A stretch of DNA of 20,805 nucleotides from Verrucomicrobiota bacterium. GTDB lineage: Bacteria; Verrucomicrobiota; Verrucomicrobiia; Limisphaerales; AV2. The position numbers and the translations under genes are program-made. Below the pieces are notes generated by a model. That model did not search any database, was not told the origin of the DNA, and saw only the letters and a program-made list of their open reading frames with translations. The stretch is taken from positions 1 through 20,805 of the forward strand of contig QHOP01000314.1 in NCBI GenBank assembly GCA_003219345.1. The letters run 5' to 3'. Every line of letters begins with the position of its first letter. Positions within the stretch are counted from its first letter, which is position 1. Positions 13,250 through 20,355 of the stretch are shown piece by piece.

Positions 13250-13885
13250 ATGCCTATCGCTGATCTACGGAGAAGCTACACTCTGGCTGGTTTGCGCCGG
13301 GCTGATCTGAATCCCGACCCCATCGCGCAGTTCAGCAAGTGGCTTCAACAGGCCATTGACGCGCAATTGCTGGAGCCGACTGCCATGACGCTGGCCACCG
13401 CCGGCAAGGCCGGCCGACCTTCCGCTCGCATTGTTCTGCTCAAAGGCGTGGATGAACGCGGCCTAATTTTTTATACGAATTACGAGAGCCGCAAAGGGCG
13501 CGAATTGGCCGAAAACTCTAACGCGGCACTCGCTTTTTATTGGCCTGAGTTGGAGCGACAGGTGCGCGCAAGCGGCGCGGTCCGCAAACTCTCGCGCGAG
13601 GAATCCGACAAGTATTTTCAAAGCCGCCCGCGCGGACATCAGCTTAGCGCGTGGGTCTCGACGCAGAGTGATGTCATCGCCAATCGGGGTGTGCTCGAGG
13701 AACGTCTCGAGCAATTCGAGAAAAGATATCCCGACACCGTGCCGCTGCCGCCGTTTTGGGGCGGCTACATTTTGTCACCGGCGGAAATCGAGTTCTGGCA
13801 GGGTCGCCCCAACCGGCTGCACGACCGGTTCCGCTATTCAAGGCAGCGCGATGACCGGTGGTTGATAGAACGATTAGCGCCCTGA
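13250..13885 (+). CDS. pdxH: Pyridoxamine/pyridoxine 5'-phosphate oxidase
   Basis: PdxH is the FMN enzyme that oxidises pyridoxamine or pyridoxine phosphate to pyridoxal phosphate. Signature segments are all present: the N-terminal I-A-D-L-R-R-S-Y-T-L-A-G-L, R-I-V-L-L-K-G-V-D-E-R-G and Y-T-N-Y-E-S-R-K-G-R-E-L (FMN phosphate binding), F-Y-W-P-E-L-E-R-Q-V-R, S-R-P-R-G-H-Q-L-S-A-W-V-S-Q-like region, and the C-terminal F-W-Q-G-R-P-N-R-L-H-D-R dimer/substrate motif. Length 211 residues is typical. It probably forms an operon with leuD and ends at an intrinsic terminator. Confidence 0.96.
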   Translation: MPIADLRRSYTLAGLRRADLNPDPIAQFSKWLQQAIDAQLLEPTAMTLATAGKAGRPSARIVLLKGVDERGLIFYTNYESRKGRELAENSNAALAFYWPELERQVRASGAVRKLSREESDKYFQSRPRGHQLSAWVSTQSDVIANRGVLEERLEQFEKRYPDTVPLPPFWGGYILSPAEIEFWQGRPNRLHDRFRYSRQRDDRWLIERLAP

Positions 13886-13886
13886 C

Positions 13887-13973
13887 GTGGGACAGGCTTC
13901 CAGCCTGTTTTTCGTCTGCATTTCATCAGGGACATTCTGTCTGAAGCACGGACAAGGCGGAGGCCTGTCCCAC
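13887..13973. repeat. 87-bp inverted-repeat element between convergent genes
   Basis: The ends are perfect 11-bp inverted repeats, GTGGGACAGGC (13887-13897) and GCCTGTCCCAC (13963-13973). It fills the entire space between pdxH and the convergent nagB-like gene and contains the pdxH terminator hairpin at its left end. This looks like a dispersed MITE/REP-type element, though only this one copy is in the window. Confidence 0.65.
13892..13912 (+). terminator. Intrinsic terminator after pdxH
   Basis: ACAGGCT-TCC-AGCCTGT forms a perfect 7-bp stem with a 3-base loop, followed directly by TTTT. It begins seven bases after the pdxH stop and is embedded in the larger inverted element 13887-13973. Confidence 0.7.
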
Positions 13974-13975
13974 CT

Positions 13976-14908
13976 TCAGTGCATTTCCACTTCGCACGTG
14001 CCGATGCCGCCGCGATAGAAGTTAAATTGCACGTTCGGATGATCGGCCAGCAGTGACATGGGCACGGAGGTGTCCACGAACCGCTGCGAGATCATGAACG
14101 TCGTCAGACGCTGGCCAAACGGGTTATCATGTTTGCCTGCATGCCAAATCGACACTTTCTCTGCTTTCCAGGTTTCGACCGGACCCACACTGATGGCCTT
14201 CGTCGGCACCAGAGCTATGTTGCCCCCACCGGAAGTGCGCGCGTTTTGAGCAATGGTCAGCGGGTGCAAGTCCACTACGCGGGTGGTTAGTCTGCGATAT
14301 TCGGCCGGTGGCGGCGGCTGATCCTTGAACTTGCCTTTGCGCGGCGGCGGATCGTTGAAGGCCCAGTGTTTCACGTCCCCCTGCCCTCCCTGCATCACGA
14401 CGCACCGCACGCCGGCGTCCCAACTTTTGCGGTAGGCTGAGGTGTCGGCTTTGGGAAAATGCAGATTCGCGTCCGGCATTCTGAGTTCTTTGCGAATGCG
14501 ATTGAAGCAAAGTTCGCGGTCCGCCTTTTCAAATGACAACGGATGGGACGCGGGGATTTCCCGCCCGTCGAGGAACCATTCGTCCATGCCCCAGAAATGC
14601 GCGGAACGAACGTTGAGATTGAGTTCGTTCACCACCTGCGCCACCAGCGGCAGTTGCTCGGTCGGTCCGATTGGCCCGCAGATGCCGGCCGGATTGTCCG
14701 CGGTCGATTGCTTCCACGCGTTGATGTATTCAAGCGCTTCCGCGAGGTAAAATTCTTCGAGCGTGTCGTAGAACACGACCTTGAAACCGGGCCGCGACAG
14801 CTTCGGCATTTTCTCCGGCGTCAGACGCGCGGCAGCCTGGATGATGTCGTCGTCGAGCGTGGTGTAATCCCACCAGTCAGGCGCGATGGAGCTGACCTTG
14901 CGCGGCAT
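13976..14908 (-). CDS. Glucosamine-6-phosphate deaminase-like protein (NagB/6-phosphogluconolactonase superfamily)
   Basis: NagB converts glucosamine-6-phosphate to fructose-6-phosphate and ammonia. Start chosen at MPRKVSSIAPDWWDYTTLDD (310 residues), seven bases after the PIG-L stop; a longer reading into that gene is rejected. Superfamily features: a substrate loop C-G-P-I-G-P-T-E-Q-L-P (about 77-87), H-F-W-G-M-D-E-W (104-111) matching the MDE segment with the acidic catalytic pair, and G-G-Q-G-D-V-K-H-W-A-F-N-D-P (174-187) with the ring-opening His at the same spacing as in E. coli NagB. The N-terminal 40 residues and the Pro-rich insert (PPPRKGKFKDQPPPP) are unlike classical NagB, so substrate may differ. 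Confidence 0.85.
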   Translation of the reverse strand: MPRKVSSIAPDWWDYTTLDDDIIQAAARLTPEKMPKLSRPGFKVVFYDTLEEFYLAEALEYINAWKQSTADNPAGICGPIGPTEQLPLVAQVVNELNLNVRSAHFWGMDEWFLDGREIPASHPLSFEKADRELCFNRIRKELRMPDANLHFPKADTSAYRKSWDAGVRCVVMQGGQGDVKHWAFNDPPPRKGKFKDQPPPPAEYRRLTTRVVDLHPLTIAQNARTSGGGNIALVPTKAISVGPVETWKAEKVSIWHAGKHDNPFGQRLTTFMISQRFVDTSVPMSLLADHPNVQFNFYRGGIGTCEVEMH

Positions 14909-14915
14909 GGTTTCG

Positions 14916-15686
14916 TTAAGCCTTGTTCGCCAAATAGTTTTTCCCGAGCAGGATTCGCAGCGAGTCAACGTCCGTTGCGCTGAAACCCAGATGCGAATGC
15001 CGACGCCAACCTTCAGCGTGTTTGAACCGTTTCGACAACTTGCCAACGGTCAGCGATATTTCGTTCACCGCCTTCAAATAGGACCCCATCCCCTGACTGA
15101 CATCCAGCCATTCCTTTTGACTGCGGTGACAGGCCAAAGCCAGGAGCTTCATTTCGTGGACAGAAGTCGTGTTCACGAAGGCCTCAGGAACGATTCTTTG
15201 ACGGAGGCCGTCGCACAAGCCGTGTGGCATAGCGTGATAAACCGCAACGTTGCTTTCAACGTGCTTCCGCGTCGGCGTCGTTCTGAAATTCGGCATGCCA
15301 CGGGCGAACGCCGCTGTCACTGCCAGCCGACAGGTATTCGTGTGGTCTTCCATGTAGTCCTGGGGCGAATGAGTCAGCACGATCGCCGGCTTCACTTCGC
15401 GGATAATCGCCGCCAGGCGGCGCAACAATTTTATCTCATAGAAAAACTCCAGGTCATCGCAGAGCGGCGGATGCCAATGCGCGCCGAGGATTTTGGCAGC
15501 CTGCTGGGCTTCGCGGCGACGAATGGCGCGGGTCTTTGCTGCACTCCAATGCGCGCTGCCGCAATTGCCGCTCGCCACGTTCAAGTAATGAATCTCCCAG
15601 CCGGCCCGCTTGAGCAGCAACAGTGTTCCGGCCATGTAGAATTCGATGTCGTCCGGGTGCGCGCCGATGGCGGCTGCCGATTTCAT
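14916..15686 (-). CDS. PIG-L (LmbE) family N-acetylsugar deacetylase
   Basis: PIG-L/LmbE enzymes are zinc hydrolases that remove N-acetyl groups from GlcNAc-type sugars. The start MKSAAAIGAHPDDIEFYMAG places the metal motif A-H-P-D-D-x-E at residues 9-15; the second metal region is H-S-P-Q-D-Y-M-E-D-H at 106-115. At 256 residues it is full-length. The open frame extends upstream to 15965, but that part reads through an inverted repeat and is not protein-like. It lies immediately upstream of the NagB-like gene, so deacetylation followed by deamination of an amino sugar is the likely joint function. Confidence 0.9.
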   Translation of the reverse strand: MKSAAAIGAHPDDIEFYMAGTLLLLKRAGWEIHYLNVASGNCGSAHWSAAKTRAIRRREAQQAAKILGAHWHPPLCDDLEFFYEIKLLRRLAAIIREVKPAIVLTHSPQDYMEDHTNTCRLAVTAAFARGMPNFRTTPTRKHVESNVAVYHAMPHGLCDGLRQRIVPEAFVNTTSVHEMKLLALACHRSQKEWLDVSQGMGSYLKAVNEISLTVGKLSKRFKHAEGWRRHSHLGFSATDVDSLRILLGKNYLANKA

Positions 15687-16072
15687 AAGCGTCTTGGGAA
15701 ACCTCCGGCTTTGCGGTAGGAAGCGGAAAGTTCGACGGCTCCGGGAATCGCATCGAGTGATGGGCCTGCACGTATCTGCCCCCTCACCCTGACCCTCTCC
15801 CCCAGGGAGAGGGAACAGATCAGCGCGACCCGTGGAATTGCAGGGGGTGTTGGATACGTCCGCAGCCTGGTGACGGTTCTCCCTCTCCCCAAGGGAGAGG
15901 GACGGGGTGAGGGGAAAGGCGCCATGAACGGTGCACAGGGCGTTCGCTTCGAGTCGGGCCCGCAACTATCATCCACCCAGTACGGCTTTGAGCTATTCAT
16001 CGCTGGCAAACGCGAGGATCGCAAAGGATTCCTGATTGGAAATCTCTTTGTGTTCTCGGTGTCCTTTGGCGG
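15687..16072. other. 386-base intergenic region with repeat elements
   Basis: It separates the PIG-L gene from the upstream oxidoreductase gene, both leftward. No gene is supported. It holds the inverted element 15779-15914 and, at about 16020-16078, a stretch rich in TTTGTGTTCTCGGTGTCCTT that resembles a boilerplate intergenic sequence I associate with many bacterial genomes (recollection only). Confidence 0.6.
15779..15914. repeat. Inverted-repeat element with CCCTCTCCC/GGGAGAGGG ends
   Basis: The left end reads CCCCTCACCCTGACCCTCTC and the right end GGGAGAGGGACGGGGTGAGG, which are complementary over about 20 positions with few mismatches. Each end also holds its own small palindrome (CCCTCTCCCCCAGGGAGAGG and CCCTCTCCCCAAGGGAGAGG). 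The 65-base centre is not repetitive. This design is that of a composite REP/BIME-like or MITE element. Confidence 0.7.
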
Positions 16073-17098
16073 CTATAATTTCACAGGTTTTCCGGTTTCC
16101 GCCGATTTGTCTGCGGCGAAAATGACCTCGTGACTGCGAAGGGCGTCCTCTAAACTTGTCAGGGGCATTTCCTTCCCCGCATCGAGCGCGTCGAAGAACG
16201 CCTGGAACTGGGTCAAATAGGGATGATCGGACACGTCGCCGGAATCGAGCATCTTCATCGAAAGCTCGCTCCATTTGTTTTTGTTCAGTCCGCCGAGCTT
16301 CATCGAGTGAAATTTGTTGTCGAGCAGGCTGCCTTCGCTCCCCACCAAATGCGTATGGAAGTAATAAGGCTGCAGACAGTCAACCACCGCCGCGCATTTG
16401 CCGATCGCGCCGTTCTTGAACCTCAGGATCGTCACACTCGTCGTAGTGTATTCGTAAGGCGCGAAGATTTTGCTCCGTGATTTTGTGTCGTAGCTGGCGA
16501 CCTCGGCCACTTCGCCGCCCAGGCAGAGCAACAGGGCGTCGAGCGCGTGGCAACCGGCCGTGAGCAGCGCGCTGCCGCCGGCGTCTTTTCGTGTATTCCA
16601 GCGGAACTGGCCATACCACGGTCCGATCCCATGGTAATAATCCACCTCGCCGTAATGCAATTTGCCGAGCAGGCCACGATCAATGGCCGCCTTGGTGGCG
16701 AGGAACTGGCTCGAATAGCGGCATTCGAAACAGACGCAAGTCTTCACCTTCGCCTTCTTCACGGCGGCTTCGATGGCCTGGCAATCCTTCCAGGATAGAG
16801 CGAGCGGTTTTTCAATGATGAGGTGTTTGCCGGCTTTGGCCGCGGCCACTGCCTGCTTCGCGTGGTCGTAGGGATAGCTGCAAATCGAAACGGCGTGAAT
16901 GCTCTTGTCTCCCAGCAGCGCGTTGAGGTCGTTGTAAGCGGTGATATCGCCGCCGTGCCTGGCGCTGAGTTCGCCAGCATCGAGTTTGCGCGAAGAATAA
17001 ACCGCGGTGACCTGCGCCTGACCGGTTGCGTTGATGGCCGGGATGTGCGCCGCCGCGACCCAGCCGTAACCAATGATGCCGACGTTGTAATTCTTCAT
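16073..17098 (-). CDS. Gfo/Idh/MocA-family NAD(P)-dependent oxidoreductase
   Basis: The family oxidises or reduces sugars, inositols and related polyols. The start MKNYNVGIIGYGWVAAAHIP gives the Rossmann G-x-G-x-x-A motif at residues 10-15; an upstream ATG is less likely. The E-K-P motif (residues 96-98) holds the catalytic Lys, and G-C-H-A-L-D (182-187) supplies the H/D of the substrate site. Length 341 residues is standard. It is transcribed toward the PIG-L and NagB-like genes but is separated from them by 386 bases of repeats, so a shared transcript is uncertain. Substrate cannot be named. Confidence 0.93.
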   Translation of the reverse strand: MKNYNVGIIGYGWVAAAHIPAINATGQAQVTAVYSSRKLDAGELSARHGGDITAYNDLNALLGDKSIHAVSICSYPYDHAKQAVAAAKAGKHLIIEKPLALSWKDCQAIEAAVKKAKVKTCVCFECRYSSQFLATKAAIDRGLLGKLHYGEVDYYHGIGPWYGQFRWNTRKDAGGSALLTAGCHALDALLLCLGGEVAEVASYDTKSRSKIFAPYEYTTTSVTILRFKNGAIGKCAAVVDCLQPYYFHTHLVGSEGSLLDNKFHSMKLGGLNKNKWSELSMKMLDSGDVSDHPYLTQFQAFFDALDAGKEMPLTSLEDALRSHEVIFAADKSAETGKPVKL

Positions 17099-17208
17099 GG
17101 GTGATGCTGACCAGATGGCATCGTGTTGGATGCCCGATGTCAAAGGAAAAGAGCGTCGTCGGAATCTGTACTACAGTGACGAAAGTTCGCGCATTGAACC
17201 CCTGAACC

Positions 17209-17281
17209 GTAGCAGCCGACGTGAGGAGGCTCCAACTTCCTTCAGCCCAAATGGAATGAGCCTCCTCACGTCGGCTGCTAC
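17209..17281. repeat. Perfect 24-bp palindromic element with 25-base loop
   Basis: The arms at 17209-17232 and 17258-17281 are exact reverse complements over all 24 bases; the left arm starts GTAGCAGCCGACGTGAGG. The 25-base loop is unique. The perfection of the arms suggests a recent or actively maintained element, or a strong RNA hairpin. Confidence 0.85.
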
Positions 17282-17327
17282 GAGGTCCACGATTCCAGAA
17301 TCGCGCATTGGGACCATGAACCCAATC

Positions 17328-17409
17328 GTTCTCGTTCTCGTCCTCGTCCTCGTCCTCGAAACCAAGTTGGCCGGTCGAGGACGAGTTCGAGAACGAGGAC
17401 GAGGACGAA
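17328..17409. repeat. Hexamer (TCGTCC/TCGTTC) inverted repeat
   Basis: The left arm (about 17328-17359) is five to six copies of the hexamer TCGTYC ending TCCTCGAAA; after a short spacer the right arm (17375-17409) carries the complementary CGAGGA/CGAGAA hexamers. A long imperfect hairpin can form. A shorter relative occurs at 9258-9306. Confidence 0.8.
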
Positions 17410-17617
17410 GGGACGCTTCATGGAGAGGGAGTGGTTGCGGCCCAAGGCGCGTCAGGTTGGTCCGCCCCTCAGGGGTTATTTTTCTCCGAACCAAACTCAT
17501 TCGCCGGGCGTTTAACTCTTGAAACGAATGCGAAGGCGAGTGGTCAAAAATGCAATGGCATGACTATCGGACACGCAGTCAACCACACCTGTTACGGGCC
17601 CGGACTGGGATAGTTGT

Positions 17618-18181
17618 ATGCGGACCGCTCCCTTTGCCTCGCTCCGTTCGCTCTTTGCCATCACCGATGTGCGAATGACGGGCGACCTGCATCGCGGCGA
17701 AGACCTGGCGCAGGAAGCCTTCACCCGCGTGTTCGCGAAGCGGAAGGATTACCAGCCGAGCGGGAAGTTCTCGACCTGGCTATGGCGGATCGCGTTGAAC
17801 CTTTGCTACGACGAGTTGCGACGGCGACAGCGTCGGGAGGAAACGTCGCTGGACGGCATGTGCGGGGAAGCGATGGCCGCACTGGAGGCGTTCGTTGCGC
17901 CGGAACCGACGCCGGACAAATCGTTGGTCGAACAGGAACGGAGTGAACTGGTGCGAAAGGCATTGATGCAATTGTCGGAGACGTATCGGACGGTGCTGGT
18001 GCTGCGGCATTACGAGAATTTGAAGTTCCGCGAAATCGGCGCCGTGCTCGAGGTTCCGGAAGGAACGGTGAAGTCGCGCATGGCCGAGGCGTTGACGCAG
18101 ATGAACAGGATTTTGAAGCCGATACTGGCAGTCGAATCAACGAAGACCGACGGACAAGCGGTAGAAAGCGTGATGTTATGA
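17618..18181 (+). CDS. ECF-type RNA polymerase sigma-70 family factor, short N-terminus
   Basis: It directs RNA polymerase to a specific regulon. Region 2 is visible from about residue 19 (VRMTGDLHRGEDLAQEAFTR) to FSTWLWRIALNLCYDELRRR at 51-70; region 4 spans about residues 115-165 (LSETYRTVLVLRHYENLKFR then EIGAVLEVPEGTVKSRM, a helix-turn-helix). Only about 29 residues precede DLAQEAF, where ECF factors usually have about 45-50, and residues 1-17 do not look like region 2.1. The frame is open upstream only to 17564 and offers no better start. It may be truncated, frameshifted or naturally short. It overlaps the anti-sigma gene by ATGA. Confidence 0.85.
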   Translation: MRTAPFASLRSLFAITDVRMTGDLHRGEDLAQEAFTRVFAKRKDYQPSGKFSTWLWRIALNLCYDELRRRQRREETSLDGMCGEAMAALEAFVAPEPTPDKSLVEQERSELVRKALMQLSETYRTVLVLRHYENLKFREIGAVLEVPEGTVKSRMAEALTQMNRILKPILAVESTKTDGQAVESVML

Positions 18182-18828
18182 ACCACCCAAGTCGTGAAGA
18201 ATGGATGTCGTATCTCTACGACGAATTGAACGCCGACCAAAGCGCGAACCTCAAGGCGCACCTGCACACCTGCCCGGATTGCAAATCCAAGGTCAACGAG
18301 TGGCAGGCTGCGCGGAGCGGGCTCGATGAATGGCGAGTGCCGACGAGACACAAGCGTGTGGCGCTCGCGCAACCGATGGTCAAATGGGCAGCGGCGGCGG
18401 CGATTGTGCTGAGCATCGGTGTCGGCATTGGACGGCTTACTTCGGCACCTCCGGACGTTCGGCAGGTGCGGGCAGCGATCGAGCCGGAGATGCGCCAGGA
18501 GCTGCGGCGTGAATTTGCGCAACTGGTCCGCGATGAATTGGACAAGTCGGCGTCCACAACGCTGGCGGCGTCCACGGAGCAAACCAGGCAGTTGCTCGCC
18601 GAGTTTGCCAGGGCGGTGGAGGCAAAACGAACCGAGGACTACCAGGCGATCAACGCCGCGTTGGACAAGCTGCAGTCACAACGCCTCGCGGACTTCTTCT
18701 CGCTGAAGAAAGACGTGGACACTATGGCGGTGCTGACCGAAAGCGGCTTCCGCCGCGCCCAGCAACAACTGGTTCAGTTGGCCGACTATACCCAACCCGC
18801 GAACTCGTCGAATTCACCCCAAAAGTAA
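18178..18828 (+). CDS. Zinc-finger (ZAS-type) membrane anti-sigma factor
   Basis: The cytoplasmic N-terminus holds the anti-sigma zinc motif H28-x3-C32-x2-C35 (A-H-L-H-T-C-P-D-C), which clamps the partner sigma. One transmembrane span lies at about residues 70-88 (WAAAAAIVLSIGVGIGRL). The remaining 125 residues would lie outside the cytoplasm and form a long Glu/Gln/Arg-rich helix, likely a coiled-coil sensor. The 4-base overlap with the sigma gene supports co-expression at fixed ratio. Release mechanism (proteolysis or conformational) cannot be read from the sequence. Confidence 0.9.
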   Translation: MNHPSREEWMSYLYDELNADQSANLKAHLHTCPDCKSKVNEWQAARSGLDEWRVPTRHKRVALAQPMVKWAAAAAIVLSIGVGIGRLTSAPPDVRQVRAAIEPEMRQELRREFAQLVRDELDKSASTTLAASTEQTRQLLAEFARAVEAKRTEDYQAINAALDKLQSQRLADFFSLKKDVDTMAVLTESGFRRAQQQLVQLADYTQPANSSNSPQK

Positions 18829-18840
18829 AAGGAAAACAAA

Positions 18841-20046
18841 ATGAAAGCGTTCATAACTCCCCTCACCCTTATCGCCGTGCTGCTGTATTCGGGTGCGACG
18901 CCGTTGCGCTGTCAGGAACCACCGCCACCTTCCACTCCGGCCGACCGGGCGGCCCTCGAACAGGAGGAACAGGAGTCAGCCAGGGCGCTGGCTGAAGTCG
19001 AACGGCAGGTGCAAGCCGAGTTGGCACCGAAGCTCGAGGAGGCCGCGGTCGAGGCGGCCGTGAAGAGGCAGGAAGCGCGACGCGAGATGGCGGAACATAT
19101 GGCCAATGGCCGGGAAGCAATCGAACTCGCGCAAGCCGCAGCGCCTGTCGCGCCGGCGGCCGTGTCGGGTGCTGCCGTAGCGCCCCATGTCCCTGCTTTT
19201 CAAGATAGGTTGCAATCGATCGTTCACCGCGGTCACGACGGCCCTGGAAGAGCGCTGGTGATTCGCACTTCTGACGCGGACGCCAAAGCGCAAGGCAATC
19301 TGGAAGAGGATTTGGCGGTGATGTCGCGGATATTGGATAAAACGCTGGCACAAAAGCTGGATGAAGACCGGCAAAACCGGTTCATGGGGATCAACGTGCT
19401 TTTCGGGCCCGGCTCAAGTCCCATTCGCAGCATTTATCTTGAAGGTTACGGAGCGCTGTTCCTGTTGAATGTCAACTTCCCGTTGTTGCCCCCGCCGGAG
19501 AAAGCGGAGCAAACCAAGGAGAAATCCGAGACCGATTCCACCTGGGAGGAGGCGAAGCGGGAGATATACGGACAGCATGACGCGTGGAGCCAGGTCGGCA
19601 AAGCATTCAAATTCAGCATGGCTGGCGGCCCCGAACAGGAATACGACGAGAAAAAGGTTCAAGACCTGAAAGAGGGCCTGCTCGAAGCCCTCAAAAACGC
19701 GACGAACATCCGCAACCTGAAATCCGACGAGACAATCACCGTTTGCGTTTTCGGCGGCGCCAGCGCGGCGCCAGGGAAGGCGAAGGCCGCCGGCAAAACC
19801 AAACTTTCGAGAGTGACGGTCAGTGCTGACGACGAGGGAAATCAAGTGTTACTGGAGCCTCGTGAAGATGGAACACCCGCACACGGCACGATCATGACCA
19901 TTCGCGTGAAGAAATCAGACGCCGACGCCTTTGCCAAGGGCAAGTTGAATCTCGACGAGTTCCGCAAGCAGGCGAGCATTACGACCTACGCGGGTGACAC
20001 CGGGGGCTGGGGCGGAGGGAACGGGTTCGGATTAGTCGCGCCCTGA
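18841..20046 (+). CDS. Secreted coiled-coil protein of the sigma/anti-sigma locus
   Basis: A signal peptide is visible (MKAFITPLTLIAVLLYSGAT, cleavage probably near residues 19-25). Residues about 35-105 form an Ala/Glu/Arg-rich coiled coil, followed by a Pro/Ala linker. A conserved-looking beta segment follows (FMGINVLFGPGSSPIRSIYL then EGYGALFLLNVNFPLLPPP). The C-terminus ends in a Gly-rich GGWGGGNGFG tail. A Shine-Dalgarno-like AGGA precedes the ATG, and it starts 12 bases after the anti-sigma stop, so it is probably the third gene of the operon. I recall similar hypothetical proteins beside sigma factors in Verrucomicrobiota, but know no function; it may be a periplasmic target or signal protein. 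Confidence 0.85.
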   Translation: MKAFITPLTLIAVLLYSGATPLRCQEPPPPSTPADRAALEQEEQESARALAEVERQVQAELAPKLEEAAVEAAVKRQEARREMAEHMANGREAIELAQAAAPVAPAAVSGAAVAPHVPAFQDRLQSIVHRGHDGPGRALVIRTSDADAKAQGNLEEDLAVMSRILDKTLAQKLDEDRQNRFMGINVLFGPGSSPIRSIYLEGYGALFLLNVNFPLLPPPEKAEQTKEKSETDSTWEEAKREIYGQHDAWSQVGKAFKFSMAGGPEQEYDEKKVQDLKEGLLEALKNATNIRNLKSDETITVCVFGGASAAPGKAKAAGKTKLSRVTVSADDEGNQVLLEPREDGTPAHGTIMTIRVKKSDADAFAKGKLNLDEFRKQASITTYAGDTGGWGGGNGFGLVAP

Positions 20047-20355
20047 ATCTGTCGGCAGATCGAACGGTGCGGCGCCGCGGGCCGTCTCGCCTGAGCCGGC
20101 ACGATTCAATTCAGATGGGAGCGCGCCCGCCCCTGGCGCTGCCAACGGCGTTCCCGCCGATGACTCAGCACCGAGGAGTGGCGCGCCGAACGGTTCAGGG
20201 TGGCCAGGCGTTGTTCGACGCGAGGGCGCGTCGAACTACGGGCGGGGCGCCCGCGCTCCCCACTCCCAACTGTATCGTTCGACCTAAGACCGGAAGCAGA
20301 GTTCGTTTTGTCTTTTTGTTTGCAGCCCTCGCGTGACAACGGGCATCTTCGGTCG
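20047..20355. other. 309-base intergenic region with imperfect GC-rich inverted repeat
   Basis: Between the secreted protein and the beta-helix gene. An imperfect inverted repeat joins GGGAGCGCGCCCGCCCC (20117-20133) with GGGCGGGGCGCCCGCGCTCC (20240-20259). Otherwise no gene, promoter or terminator could be supported. Confidence 0.6.

Larger units (their letters stand above)
17099..17617. other. 519-base divergent intergenic region with two repeat elements
   Basis: It lies between the leftward oxidoreductase and the rightward sigma-factor gene. Apart from the palindrome 17209-17281 and the hexamer hairpin 17328-17409 I see no supported gene. A small CCCC-TCA-GGGG stem followed by TTATTTTT (about 17465-17483) is too weak to call a terminator. 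Confidence 0.6.

Noticed and set aside
14909..15046. N-terminal extension of the NagB-like protein
   Set aside because: It overlaps the PIG-L gene in another frame and has no conserved sequence; ATG 14908 fits the gene spacing.
15687..15965. N-terminal extension of the PIG-L protein
   Set aside because: It is translated inverted-repeat DNA; the conserved AHPDDxE motif lies right after ATG 15686.
17465..17483. CCCC-TCA-GGGG followed by TTATTTTT as a terminator
   Set aside because: Only a 4-bp stem, and no gene ends just upstream on that strand.
17097..17522. 141-codon rightward frame before the sigma gene
   Set aside because: Made largely of translated palindrome and hexamer repeat DNA (Val-Leu and Arg-Gly runs).
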